Position numbers and translations under genes: made by a program. A DNA stretch of 14,093 nucleotides from Parcubacteria group bacterium (GTDB taxonomy: Bacteria > Patescibacteriota > Minisyncoccia > UBA6257 > JACRHW01). Below, piece by piece: positions 1-6,403 of this stretch. Positions within the stretch are counted from its first letter, which is position 1. Every line of letters starts with the position of its first letter. The notes beneath the pieces were generated by a model. That model made no database searches and was not told the origin of the DNA. It saw nothing but the letters and a program-made list of their open reading frames with translations. The stretch spans positions 1-14,093 of the forward strand of contig JACRHX010000013.1 of the NCBI GenBank assembly GCA_016211955.1. Direction: 5' to 3'.

Positions 1-31
1 AAAGTATATTTTGATAAAAATCGAGGATCCG

Positions 32-48
32 CGACAGCAAAGCTGTCG
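32..48. repeat. Small perfect hairpin upstream of tRNA-Val
   Basis: CGACAGC (32-38) and GCTGTCG (42-48) form a perfect 7-bp stem with an AAA loop. There is no T-run after it, so it is not a standard intrinsic terminator. It lies 12 bases before the left arm of the inverted repeat that encloses the tRNA. It could belong to the same repetitive unit or be the 3' end of an upstream transcript outside the window. Confidence 0.5.
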
Positions 49-59
49 GGACATTTTCA

Positions 60-184
60 CCCCGTTACAAATCGATAGGACGCTTAGTTCAGTGGTAGAA
101 CGCTTCGTTCACATCGAAGAGGTCGCTGGTCCGATCCCAGCAGCGTCCACCTAACGGGGTCCACAATGGTAATTTGTAACGGGG
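60..184. repeat. 13-bp inverted repeat enclosing tRNA-Val
   Basis: CCCCGTTACAAAT (60-72) is the exact reverse complement of ATTTGTAACGGGG (172-184). The arms enclose tRNA-Val and about 22 further bases, so a transcript could fold into a long stem with the tRNA in its loop. The octamer TAACGGGG also occurs at 152-159, just after the tRNA, so the left arm has two possible partners. Whether this is a processing structure or a small mobile unit that carries the tRNA cannot be told from one copy. Confidence 0.6.
78..149 (+). tRNA. tRNA-Val (anticodon CAC)
   Basis: A full cloverleaf can be drawn. The acceptor stem is GGACGCT (78-84) with AGCGTCC (142-148). The D stem is GTTC/GAAC around an AGTGGTA loop (91-97). 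The anticodon stem is CTTCG/CGAAG (103-107/115-119) with loop TTCACAT, so the anticodon is CAC (110-112), reading GUG valine codons. The T stem is GCTGG/CCAGC (125-129/137-141) and the discriminator is A149. The 3' CCA is not encoded (CCT follows), so a CCA-adding enzyme would be needed. The T loop reads TCCGATC rather than the usual TTCRANY, meaning C replaces U at position 55, which normally contacts G18. All stems are intact, so I call it a functional gene, with that one oddity. Confidence 0.85.
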
Positions 185-224
185 CAGGTTGCAGGGGTCG
201 TAGGTTCGATCCCTACAAGGCGCA
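185..224 (+). pseudogene. Orphan tRNA 3' end (T arm and acceptor strand)
   Basis: GTAGG (200-204), loop TTCGATC (205-211) and CCTAC (212-216) make a textbook T arm. They are followed by a 7-base acceptor strand AAGGCGC (217-223) and discriminator A224. The matching 5' strand GCGCCTT and a D arm do not occur in positions 1-200, and the bases before the T arm do not form an anticodon stem. This is a tRNA fragment, not a gene. Such 3' ends are typical scars of integration at tRNA genes, but no integrase is present here. The homology begins right where the 13-bp inverted repeat ends. Confidence 0.65.
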
Positions 225-312
225 CTCGTTATTGTGCAGCTGTGCGTAGGACAATTTGGGCAATGTGTCGTGCCTTGAGGAGGTATATTTTTTTGCGAAG
301 GGCTTCTACAAT

Positions 313-415
313 TTAAAAATCTTCTACATCATCTTCAGAGAGGTGTTGTTCTTCTATCTCTTGTTCTAGTCTTCTTTTTAATTAACAATGGATAGGTTTG
401 TTTTTCGTTGTTCAT
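313..415 (-). pseudogene. Possible frameshifted small ORF remnant
   Basis: On the minus strand an ATG (413-415) opens MNNEKQTYPLLIK. After a run of five A the sequence in the next frame reads KRRLEQEIEEQH, then LSEDDVEDF and a TAA stop at 313-315. Losing one A would join them into a peptide of about 33 residues with a charged, acidic tail that looks protein-like. The original frame instead ends at a TGA after 27 codons. It could be a decayed small gene, the remnant of a larger one, or chance in AT-rich DNA. No family is recognised. Confidence 0.2.
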
Positions 416-491
416 ATGGCCTAGTCTAGCAAATAAGCAATCGTCTACAACAGGGGTGCGGGTGTTTTACTTTTTTTGAGAGTGTGGTAGG

Positions 492-510
492 GTCTAGCTA
501 GTTCCTAGAC
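492..510. promoter_or_regulatory. CTAG-rich palindrome upstream of S41 protease
   Basis: GTCTAG (492-497) and CTAGAC (505-510) form a 6-bp inverted repeat with a 7-base spacer, itself containing CTAG. It lies 62 bases before the protease start, where an operator might sit. No clear -35/-10 pair could be assigned beside it. Regulatory function is a guess from position and symmetry. Confidence 0.25.
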
Positions 511-572
511 ATCTAAAACCCTCCTATGCATAAGGCTGTGGATGGGCAAAGAAAAGAGAGGGGAAGAGAGAA

Positions 573-1877
573 ATGCGTACATACAAGTGGATTTCTTTGG
601 TGCTGATATTTGTAGTGATTTTTCTGCATGCAAACGTTCAAGCACAAGTTCGGGTTCAGATTTTCTCTGCAGATAAAAGCTCTTTGGTTACCGAGGGGGC
701 AACTATTATTCAGAAGACCTTTGTTGATTCAGTTAATTCACAAGCTCTCACAGAGGGCGCAAGAAAGGGTCTTTTGAAAGCAGTTCAAGAAGATTCGATA
801 CTTCGTACCAAAATTTTTCTTATTCACAATCTCTCGCGTGTGGGAAGTGACATATTTGCGCTTCGTGGGAGTTATCGCGAATGTGTTCGTATTTTGGGTG
901 GAGATACCGAATCACATCTCCTCTATGCCATGATGAGAGGAATGGCGGAATCTCTTGGTGATCGGCACTCTCGTTTTTTTTCGCCTTTCGAGGCACGAGA
1001 ATTTTTTGCGCAACTTCGGGAGCACGTTATTTCTGGCGGTATCGGGATCTTTATGAGCGAACATGCATCAAAATTTATAGTAGTTGATGAAGTAGTTGAA
1101 GATACGCCGGCATCTCGTGGTGGACTCTTGGCAAAAGATCTTATTATTGCCGTAGACGGAGTTTCTACAGAGGGTATTGGGGTTGAAAAGGTTTCAGAGC
1201 GTATTCGTGGTGTTGCTGATACTTCGGTTCGTCTCACTGTTGTGCGTAAGGGTGCTGTACCCTTTGATCTAACTTTTGTAAGAAAGCCTATTCGCGTGGG
1301 AAGTGTGGCATCTTCGGTTAGGAACAATGTTGGATATATCAAATTGCGTTTTTTTGGTGAAGATACGAGTGAAAAGATTGATGCTTGTTTTGTGAAATTC
1401 GATGCGGCACAGGTTAAGGGGTATGTCCTCGATATGCGTAACAATGGTGGTGGGTATGTGAACGTTGCGGTACATACTGTGAGTAAGTTTATTCCTGGAG
1501 GGAGAATCGTGTCTTCTTTTAGTGGACGTACATATCCCACAGAGGTCATGCTTACTGATGGGTCTCAAGCTCGTGAACTTCCTGTCGTTGTTTTGGTTAA
1601 TAAAAATAGCGCGAGTGCCTCTGAAATTGTTGCAGGTGCCCTGCAGGATAATGGATATAAGGTTGTTGGAGTAAAGAGTTATGGAAAGGGAAGTATGCAG
1701 CAGATGTATCCACTTTCTGATGGTTCCATGCTTAAGGTAACACGCGCTCATTGGTTTACTTCCAATCGTCATCCTGTTGATGGGGTTGGTATTACGCCAA
1801 ATATTGTGGTTGAGCAGGATGAAAATTCAGATGAAGACATCCAGCTTCAGCGAGCATTGCAGGAGGCGGGTCAGTAG
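573..1877 (+). CDS. S41 family C-terminal processing peptidase (CtpA/Prc type)
   Basis: A secreted or membrane-anchored serine protease of 434 aa that cuts proteins near their C-termini in the envelope. An N-terminal hydrophobic segment (about residues 6-25, ending in VQAQ) looks like a signal peptide or anchor. A helical region precedes the PDZ domain (about 153-238, with GGIGIFM, then TPASRGGL). The peptidase core contains the YVLDMRNNGGG motif (284-294), nucleophile Ser350 in SASASEI, and Lys372 in GKG with Gln376 four residues on, matching the Ser-Lys-Gln arrangement of Prc/CtpA. The length is usual for CtpA. The start has a purine-rich ribosome site (GGGGAAGAG) just upstream. It appears monocistronic, with its own terminator at 1893-1918. 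Natural substrates cannot be told from the sequence; envelope protein quality control or maturation is the family role. Confidence 0.93.
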   Translation: MRTYKWISLVLIFVVIFLHANVQAQVRVQIFSADKSSLVTEGATIIQKTFVDSVNSQALTEGARKGLLKAVQEDSILRTKIFLIHNLSRVGSDIFALRGSYRECVRILGGDTESHLLYAMMRGMAESLGDRHSRFFSPFEAREFFAQLREHVISGGIGIFMSEHASKFIVVDEVVEDTPASRGGLLAKDLIIAVDGVSTEGIGVEKVSERIRGVADTSVRLTVVRKGAVPFDLTFVRKPIRVGSVASSVRNNVGYIKLRFFGEDTSEKIDACFVKFDAAQVKGYVLDMRNNGGGYVNVAVHTVSKFIPGGRIVSSFSGRTYPTEVMLTDGSQARELPVVVLVNKNSASASEIVAGALQDNGYKVVGVKSYGKGSMQQMYPLSDGSMLKVTRAHWFTSNRHPVDGVGITPNIVVEQDENSDEDIQLQRALQEAGQ

Positions 1878-1892
1878 ATATACAAAACAGTA

Positions 1893-1918
1893 GGCGCCCA
1901 TTGAGGCGTCTTTTTTTT
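1893..1918 (+). terminator. Intrinsic terminator after the S41 protease gene
   Basis: GGCGCC (1893-1898) pairs with GGCGTC (1905-1910), with one G-U pair and a 6-base loop, followed by eight T (1911-1918). It sits 15 bases after the protease stop and directly before the promoter of the ion-channel operon, so it separates the two transcripts. Confidence 0.8.
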
Positions 1919-1946
1919 GCATGGTATTTTTTGTATGATGTATATA
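1917..1946 (+). promoter_or_regulatory. Putative promoter of the ion-transport operon
   Basis: TTGCAT (1917-1922) and TATATA (1941-1946) are separated by 18 bases. The expected transcription start, about 7 bases after the -10 box, falls at about 1953, the A of the channel's ATG. No Shine-Dalgarno sequence precedes that ATG, so the mRNA may be leaderless. The -35 box overlaps the end of the upstream terminator. Confidence 0.45.
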
Positions 1947-1952
1947 TAGCAT

Positions 1953-2657
1953 ATGTCAGAGGCGTCTTTAATAAACAAATCACTAAAGAGGGATATTTTT
2001 ATGGCGCTTCTTGCGATGGGGAGCATCTTTTTGTTGGTGGTTGAGGTTGTAATAGGCCTTGCTGAGGAGGAGGTTTTATTTGTGCATTACGTTGATCTTG
2101 GAATTGCCTTCGTTTTTTTTGTTGAGTTTGTTTACCATTTTGTCACTGCGCAGCACAAACTTCATTTTTTGAAATATCATTGGTGGGAGCTTCTTGCCGC
2201 CATTCCTTTTACTACCCACACCACACAGGCACTTCGAGGTTTTCGACTTATTAGAGTTATTCCGCTTATTGAAGGGATACGGTTCTTGCGCTTCCTGATA
2301 CGTCTCAAGATACTCGCTGGTCTTTCAAAGAAATATACGCAACAAGTGTATCTTATGTATGTCGCCATTATTATTAGTTTTATTACCCTTTCGGGAGCAT
2401 TTGCCTTTCATTATTTTGAATCTCCTGTTAATCCAAATGTAAAAACAGCTTTTGATAGCTTCTGGTGGGCAATTGTTACCGTCGCAACTGTTGGTTATGG
2501 TGATATTTATCCCATTACCATGGGAGGGCGTATTGTTTCGATACTTCTTATCCTTAGCGGTGTCTGCGTGATGGGCATCTTTCTTACGGTTATTAATAGC
2601 TATGTATTGAGTAATTTAAATGTGTTTGGTCAGGTAAAGAGTCGCAGGAAAAGATAA
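1953..2657 (+). CDS. Voltage-gated-type potassium channel subunit
   Basis: A 234-aa membrane protein built like a six-helix K+ channel subunit, expected to work as a tetramer in the cytoplasmic membrane. Hydrophobic segments lie at about 16-36 and 45-64, with others around 78-86, 131-153 and 193-215. An arginine-bearing S4-like stretch has R95, R98, R101, R110, R113 and R117. The pore loop carries the K+ selectivity filter TVGYGD (179-184). No cytoplasmic RCK or cyclic-nucleotide domain follows, and the protein ends in a short basic tail. The start at 1953 is likely because a promoter sits directly upstream; a Met at residue 17 is a less likely alternative. The stop TAA abuts the TTG start of the next gene, so the two are probably translationally coupled. 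Gating by voltage is inferred from the S4 charges only. Confidence 0.88.
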   Translation: MSEASLINKSLKRDIFMALLAMGSIFLLVVEVVIGLAEEEVLFVHYVDLGIAFVFFVEFVYHFVTAQHKLHFLKYHWWELLAAIPFTTHTTQALRGFRLIRVIPLIEGIRFLRFLIRLKILAGLSKKYTQQVYLMYVAIIISFITLSGAFAFHYFESPVNPNVKTAFDSFWWAIVTVATVGYGDIYPITMGGRIVSILLILSGVCVMGIFLTVINSYVLSNLNVFGQVKSRRKR

Positions 2658-5297
2658 TTGGCCGTAAAAAGGATGTCGACAAAAAGTATAACGAAGGAAA
2701 TCCAGAAGCAATCCTTCTGGGCGTTAACTGACTCTGAGGTAATAGGTTTGCTCGCAACAGATATTCATAGGGGGCTTTCTGAGGAGGAGGCAGAAAAACG
2801 TCTTAAGATCTTTGGTTGGAATATTATTGAAAGCGCAAGGAATGCGTCGAGTTTTTTTATTTTTTTGAATCAATTCAAAAGCCCTCTAATCTTAATTTTA
2901 CTTTTTGCTGGCATAGTTACGTTGTTTATTAATCATTATCGCGATGTGTTTTTTATTTTTGGAGCTATCGTTGTTAACACGGCTTTGGGATTTTACCAGG
3001 AGTATAAGGCGGAAAAGGCGTTGGCAGAGTTAAAGACATATCTAAAACAACGTTCACGAGTTATTCGTAATAAAATAGATTACGAAATAGATGCTGCTCA
3101 TTTGGTGCCGGGGGATATTATACGCCTTGCCCAGGGCGATCGTGTTCCTGCAGACGGAAGGGTAGTGTTTGTGAATGATTTTCAGGTTGATGAATCAGTT
3201 CTTACCGGTGAATCTTTACCTGTTTCAAAGTCTGTGGATTCTGTGGGTGTTGATGTGGCTCTTGGTGACCAGCGTTCAATGGTTTTTGCTGGGACGTTGG
3301 TTACTCAGGGTATATGTACGGTCGTGGTGTGCCGCACTGATTTTTTTACTGAATTTGGAAAAATTGCGTTCCTTGTCGCTGGTTCAGAGAGGGAGGAGAC
3401 ACCACTACAAAAGGCGATTGAAAAGTTCAGCACACAGATAGGATTGTTTTTGGGCATTCTTACTCTCGCGATCTTCTTGGTTGGCATTTTTTCAGGGTAT
3501 TCACCCGTAGAAATGTTTTTGACATCTGTTGCAATAGCCGTATCAGCGGTGCCTGAGGGGCTGCCTGTTGCCATGACGGTCATTCTTGCCATAGGCGTTC
3601 AACGCATGGCGCGCCGGAAGGGTGTTGTTAGGAAGTTGGTCGCCGCAGAGGCTTTGGGTAGTACAACGGTTATTCTTACAGATAAGACGGGGACCCTTAC
3701 AATGGCTAAAATGGCACTCGGTAAATTATTGCCATTTCATGGTGGAGAGGAGAAACGACTTCTCGAGATGGCGCTAACCAATACAAATGTGCTCGTGGAA
3801 AATCGCAACAATCCTGTTTCGGAATGGCGAACGAATGGTCGCGTGCTTGAGGTGGCATTGGTGCGATCTGCCGCCCTTCACGGGGTAGATGCGGATGAGA
3901 TCAAGGGCGGAGTCTCTATCTTAAATTCTTTGCCTTTTAATCCGGTTAATAAGTACTCTGCCTCTTTAGTGCTTGATAAGGGAAGGCACAAATTAATATT
4001 TTTGGGGGCGCCTGATATTTTTGTTAATCACTCAACGCTTAGTTTGGAAGAACGACAGGAGGTTTTAAAAACAATTGATACGTTGGCTGGATCAGGTGAA
4101 CTTGTGTTGGGGGTTGCCACTAAAGAAATTAAAGGGAAAAAGGAGTTTTCTTTTTTAAGAGATTTAGAATTTAACCAACTTTCTTTTGAGGGGCTGATAA
4201 CACTGCGAGATCCTATTCGACCGAGCGTAAGGGAGGCGATTCACAAGGTTGAATTGGCGGGGATAAAGACAGTTATTATGACGGGCGATCATCGTGGTAC
4301 TGCTGAAGCGATTGCTAAAGAGGTTGGCATGAAGATTGATGATAATAGTGTTCTTGATGCTACGGAACTTTGCACGTTGGGAGATGAGGAGTTAAAAAAA
4401 CGTTTACTTTTGTTGCGTGTTATTGCGCGGGTAACACCCTTGGATAAGATACGAGTAGTAAGGATGTTTCAAGAAATGGGAGAGGTAGTTGCTATGACTG
4501 GGGATGGTGTAAACGATGCCCCGAGTATTAAACAGGCTGACATTGGTATAGCCATGGGATCAGGGACGGAGGTTGCTCGAGATGTGGCAGATTTGGTGTT
4601 GCTTGATGATAATTTTGAGACAATTGTTGCTGCTGTGGAGGAGGGGAGGGGGATCATGAATAATATCCGCAAGGTGCTTGTATATCTTCTTTCTGACACT
4701 GCGGATGAACTTTTTTTGATTGGTGGAGCCCTTGCGACAGGATTGCCGCTACCCATGAGTGCGCTTCAGATTCTTTGGGAGAACTTTTTTTCGGATAGTT
4801 TTCCCGCCGTGGCATTTGCATTTGAAAAGAATATTGATGGGTTGACCAGGCGTCCTCGAGGGGGCAGGGCTGCTCTCTTCGACCCTCTTATGAATTTTTT
4901 GATTTTGTTCATTGGTCTTGCGACAAGCGCGCTTTTATTCGTGCTGTACTGGGCATTATTACAAGTTGGTTTTCAGGAAGATTTAGTAAGAACATTTATT
5001 TTCGCTAGCTTTGGAAGTTACACCCTATTCGTAGCTTTTTCACTAAGAAGCATGGAGAAGAGCATTTTACAATATTCTCTATTTTCCAACCGTTATCTGC
5101 TCGCGGGGGTAGGCATTGGCATTTTTCTTATGGCTATAGCCATCTATGTTCCACTTTTACAATCCTTACTTGGAACAGTTTCTTTGCCGTTTTCGTGGGT
5201 ACTAGGCGTAGTATTGGTTGGAGTGTTGAATGTTGTTGCGGTAGAGTTTGGCAAGTGGACATTCAGGCGCAAAGAGGTTTTAGAGGGTGTAAGATAA
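2658..5297 (+). CDS. Type II P-type cation ATPase, probably Ca2+-exporting
   Basis: An 879-aa ATP-driven cation pump of the membrane. All core motifs are present: actuator TGES (183-186), M4 PEGLP (299-303), phosphorylated Asp342 in DKTGTLT, TGD (542-544) and TGDGVND (614-620), with about ten membrane segments. Aligned by eye with the SERCA Ca2+ pump, E300 (M4), N709 and D713 (M6) and E684 (M5) match Ca2+-binding E309, N796, D800 and E771. SERCA N768 is replaced by T681 and T799 by S712, so one of the two Ca2+ sites may be weakened, as in single-site pumps. Ca2+ is therefore the likely substrate but not certain. I use the TTG start at 2658 because AGGA (2646-2649) sits at good distance. The ATG at 2673 is an alternative with its AAAAGG too close. 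It directly follows the channel gene and lies 4 bases before the exchanger gene. Confidence 0.92.
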   Translation: MAVKRMSTKSITKEIQKQSFWALTDSEVIGLLATDIHRGLSEEEAEKRLKIFGWNIIESARNASSFFIFLNQFKSPLILILLFAGIVTLFINHYRDVFFIFGAIVVNTALGFYQEYKAEKALAELKTYLKQRSRVIRNKIDYEIDAAHLVPGDIIRLAQGDRVPADGRVVFVNDFQVDESVLTGESLPVSKSVDSVGVDVALGDQRSMVFAGTLVTQGICTVVVCRTDFFTEFGKIAFLVAGSEREETPLQKAIEKFSTQIGLFLGILTLAIFLVGIFSGYSPVEMFLTSVAIAVSAVPEGLPVAMTVILAIGVQRMARRKGVVRKLVAAEALGSTTVILTDKTGTLTMAKMALGKLLPFHGGEEKRLLEMALTNTNVLVENRNNPVSEWRTNGRVLEVALVRSAALHGVDADEIKGGVSILNSLPFNPVNKYSASLVLDKGRHKLIFLGAPDIFVNHSTLSLEERQEVLKTIDTLAGSGELVLGVATKEIKGKKEFSFLRDLEFNQLSFEGLITLRDPIRPSVREAIHKVELAGIKTVIMTGDHRGTAEAIAKEVGMKIDDNSVLDATELCTLGDEELKKRLLLLRVIARVTPLDKIRVVRMFQEMGEVVAMTGDGVNDAPSIKQADIGIAMGSGTEVARDVADLVLLDDNFETIVAAVEEGRGIMNNIRKVLVYLLSDTADELFLIGGALATGLPLPMSALQILWENFFSDSFPAVAFAFEKNIDGLTRRPRGGRAALFDPLMNFLILFIGLATSALLFVLYWALLQVGFQEDLVRTFIFASFGSYTLFVAFSLRSMEKSILQYSLFSNRYLLAGVGIGIFLMAIAIYVPLLQSLLGTVSLPFSWVLGVVLVGVLNVVAVEFGKWTFRRKEVLEGVR

Positions 5298-5301
5298 ATT
5301 T

Positions 5302-6231
5302 ATGATTCTTAATATAGTTATTTTTACTGTCGCGCTTTATCTTGTTATAAAGGGCGCGGTGATGGCCACGAAATATGCTGCTCGGGTGGCGGAAAGTTTT
5401 CATTTGTCGAAATACACTGTCGGCTTTATTGTTGTTGCTGTTATTTCGATTCTTCCCGAGACATTTATTGCGATTAGCTCTGCGGTTTCTGGTGTGCCAT
5501 CGTTTGGGTTTGGTATGCTACTCGGATCTAATGTGGCTGATTTAACGTTGATTTTTGCAATTATTGTTTTGTATGCCGGGAGGGGCTTAAAGATTGAGAG
5601 TAAAATTTTGAAAAATCACAGCGTTTATCCATTTATGCTTCTCCTGCCTCTCGTGTTGGGTTTCGATGGATATTTTTCTCGAATGGAGGGCGTGGCTCTT
5701 ATTATTGTTGGTGCAGTGTTTTATTATCTTGCTTTAAAAAATGGGGTTGATGGTGCGGCGGTGTTTATTGATGGTGGCGGTAAGTATAAGAGTTTTTTGA
5801 TGTTGATTGGCAGTATGGTGATATTGCTTACTGGTTCTCATTTTATTGTTATATCAGCAACGGCATTAGCCAAATCCTTGGGAGTCAACTCGATTCTTAT
5901 AGGTATGCTTATCGTTGGTCTTGGTACAACCCTCCCGGAATTATTTTTCTCTTTAGGGGCGGTGAAGAAGAGAGATGATTCATTGGCGGTTGGGGATATC
6001 TTAGGAACCGTGCTTGCTGACGCCACTATTGTCGTTGGTATTCTTGCGCTGATTAATCCATTCGCATTTCCACCCCAAATTATCTATATTACTGGCGTTT
6101 TTATGGTGGCGGCATCCTTTGTCTTATTTGATTTCATGCGTTCGGGGCGGGTACTTTCAAGAAGAGAGGCGTATATGCTTTTTGTTCTTTGGCTTGTTTT
6201 TGTTTTTGTTGAATTTTTCACGACACGATAG
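5302..6231 (+). CDS. CaCA-family sodium/calcium exchanger-like protein
   Basis: A 309-aa, about ten-helix membrane antiporter of the Ca2+/cation antiporter superfamily (YrbG-like), which exchanges Ca2+ for Na+ or H+. The two inverted alpha repeats are clear. Alpha-1 has LPETFIAISS (51-60) and GSNVADLTLI (75-84). Alpha-2 has GTTLPELFFSLG (208-219) and GDILGTVLADATI (231-243). The two acidic residues, E53 and E213, are the transport carboxylates in this family. In alpha-2 the usual GSN is replaced by GTV, so ion coordination or coupling may be altered. The gene starts 4 bases after the ATPase stop, with GAGGGTG (5286-5292) as a possible ribosome site, and closes the operon. A pump and an exchanger side by side suggest Ca2+ or related cation export. 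Exact ions cannot be read from the sequence. Confidence 0.87.
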   Translation: MILNIVIFTVALYLVIKGAVMATKYAARVAESFHLSKYTVGFIVVAVISILPETFIAISSAVSGVPSFGFGMLLGSNVADLTLIFAIIVLYAGRGLKIESKILKNHSVYPFMLLLPLVLGFDGYFSRMEGVALIIVGAVFYYLALKNGVDGAAVFIDGGGKYKSFLMLIGSMVILLTGSHFIVISATALAKSLGVNSILIGMLIVGLGTTLPELFFSLGAVKKRDDSLAVGDILGTVLADATIVVGILALINPFAFPPQIIYITGVFMVAASFVLFDFMRSGRVLSRREAYMLFVLWLVFVFVEFFTTR

Positions 6232-6269
6232 GCTTTTTGGCCTGACTTTTGGAGTATTAGTTTCTACAT

Positions 6270-6288
6270 TCGCCTTTGGGCGATTTTT
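6270..6288 (+). terminator. Weak candidate terminator after the ion operon
   Basis: TCGCC (6270-6274) and GGCGA (6279-6283) form a 5-bp stem with a TTTG loop, followed by TTTTTG (6284-6289). The stem is short. Its place between the exchanger stop and the mraZ promoter fits a terminator. Confidence 0.4.
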
Positions 6289-6313
6289 GTATTTACACAC
6301 TATTTGTCCACAT

Positions 6314-6342
6314 TTGATAGTGGGGACTGGGTGGTGTACAAT
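6314..6342 (+). promoter_or_regulatory. mraZ (dcw-type cluster) promoter
   Basis: TTGATA (6314-6319) and TACAAT (6337-6342) are separated by 17 bases, each matching five of six positions of the sigma-70 consensus. Transcription would begin near 6349, giving a leader of about 55 bases to the mraZ ATG. This is the best-looking promoter for the mraZ-rsmH-ftsL-ftsI series. Confidence 0.7.
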
Positions 6343-6352
6343 GGAAACACGG

Positions 6353-6377
6353 TGGGGAATTGTGGATAACTATGGGG
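6353..6377 (+). promoter_or_regulatory. Putative MraZ operator: three phased TGG repeats
   Basis: TGGGG (6353-6357), TGGAT (6363-6367) and TGGGG (6373-6377) are each separated by exactly 5 bases, giving a 10-bp period. MraZ of E. coli is known to bind TGGGN direct repeats with 5-base spacers at its own promoter and repress the cluster. Here the repeats lie just downstream of the predicted transcription start, where bound MraZ would block transcription. A further TGGGG occurs at 6321-6325, between the promoter boxes. Confidence 0.65.
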
Positions 6378-6402
6378 AAAACCCAAGAAATAAGTGGATA
6401 AC
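6361..6402. promoter_or_regulatory. Two DnaA-box-like sites in the mraZ leader
   Basis: TGTGGATAA (6361-6369) is the exact reverse complement of the DnaA box TTATCCACA. AGTGGATAA (6393-6401) differs at one end base. Both lie within an exact 13-base direct repeat, GTGGATAACTATG, at 6362-6374 and 6394-6406. The second copy ends with the mraZ start codon, and the first overlaps the MraZ repeats. Two boxes alone are not an origin; DnaA-linked control of division genes is the simplest reading. Confidence 0.45.
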
Positions 6403-6403
6403 T

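Larger units (their letters stand above)
230..572. other. Gene-poor stretch before the S41 protease gene
   Basis: No ORF of convincing length is present on either strand. Four things stand out: a strong Shine-Dalgarno-like GAGGAGGT near 277-285 with no gene behind it, a short minus-strand coding remnant at 313-415, six CTAG tetramers between 366 and 508, and a small palindrome at 492-510. I see no RNA gene I can name. Confidence 0.5.

Noticed and set aside
263..316. Short plus-strand peptide (ATG 263) overlapping the GAGGAGGT motif
   Set aside because: Seventeen codons, the ribosome-like motif is inside rather than before it, and no regulatory context was found.
313..415. Programmed frameshift in the minus-strand mini-ORF
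   Set aside because: The A run resembles a slippery site, but a -1 shift leads to a quick stop; only a +1 shift would work, and no stimulatory structure is seen. A simple indel is more likely.
923..1549. Long minus-strand ORF (208 aa) inside the S41 protease gene
   Set aside because: It lies wholly opposite a gene with clear catalytic motifs, its translation is low-complexity Ser/Thr/Pro/Ile-rich and matches no family, so it is a shadow.
6119..6403. N-terminal extension of mraZ to an ATG at 6119
   Set aside because: It would overlap the exchanger gene and contain the promoter and MraZ repeats; MraZ proteins begin at MFIGEY-like sequence, i.e. 6404.
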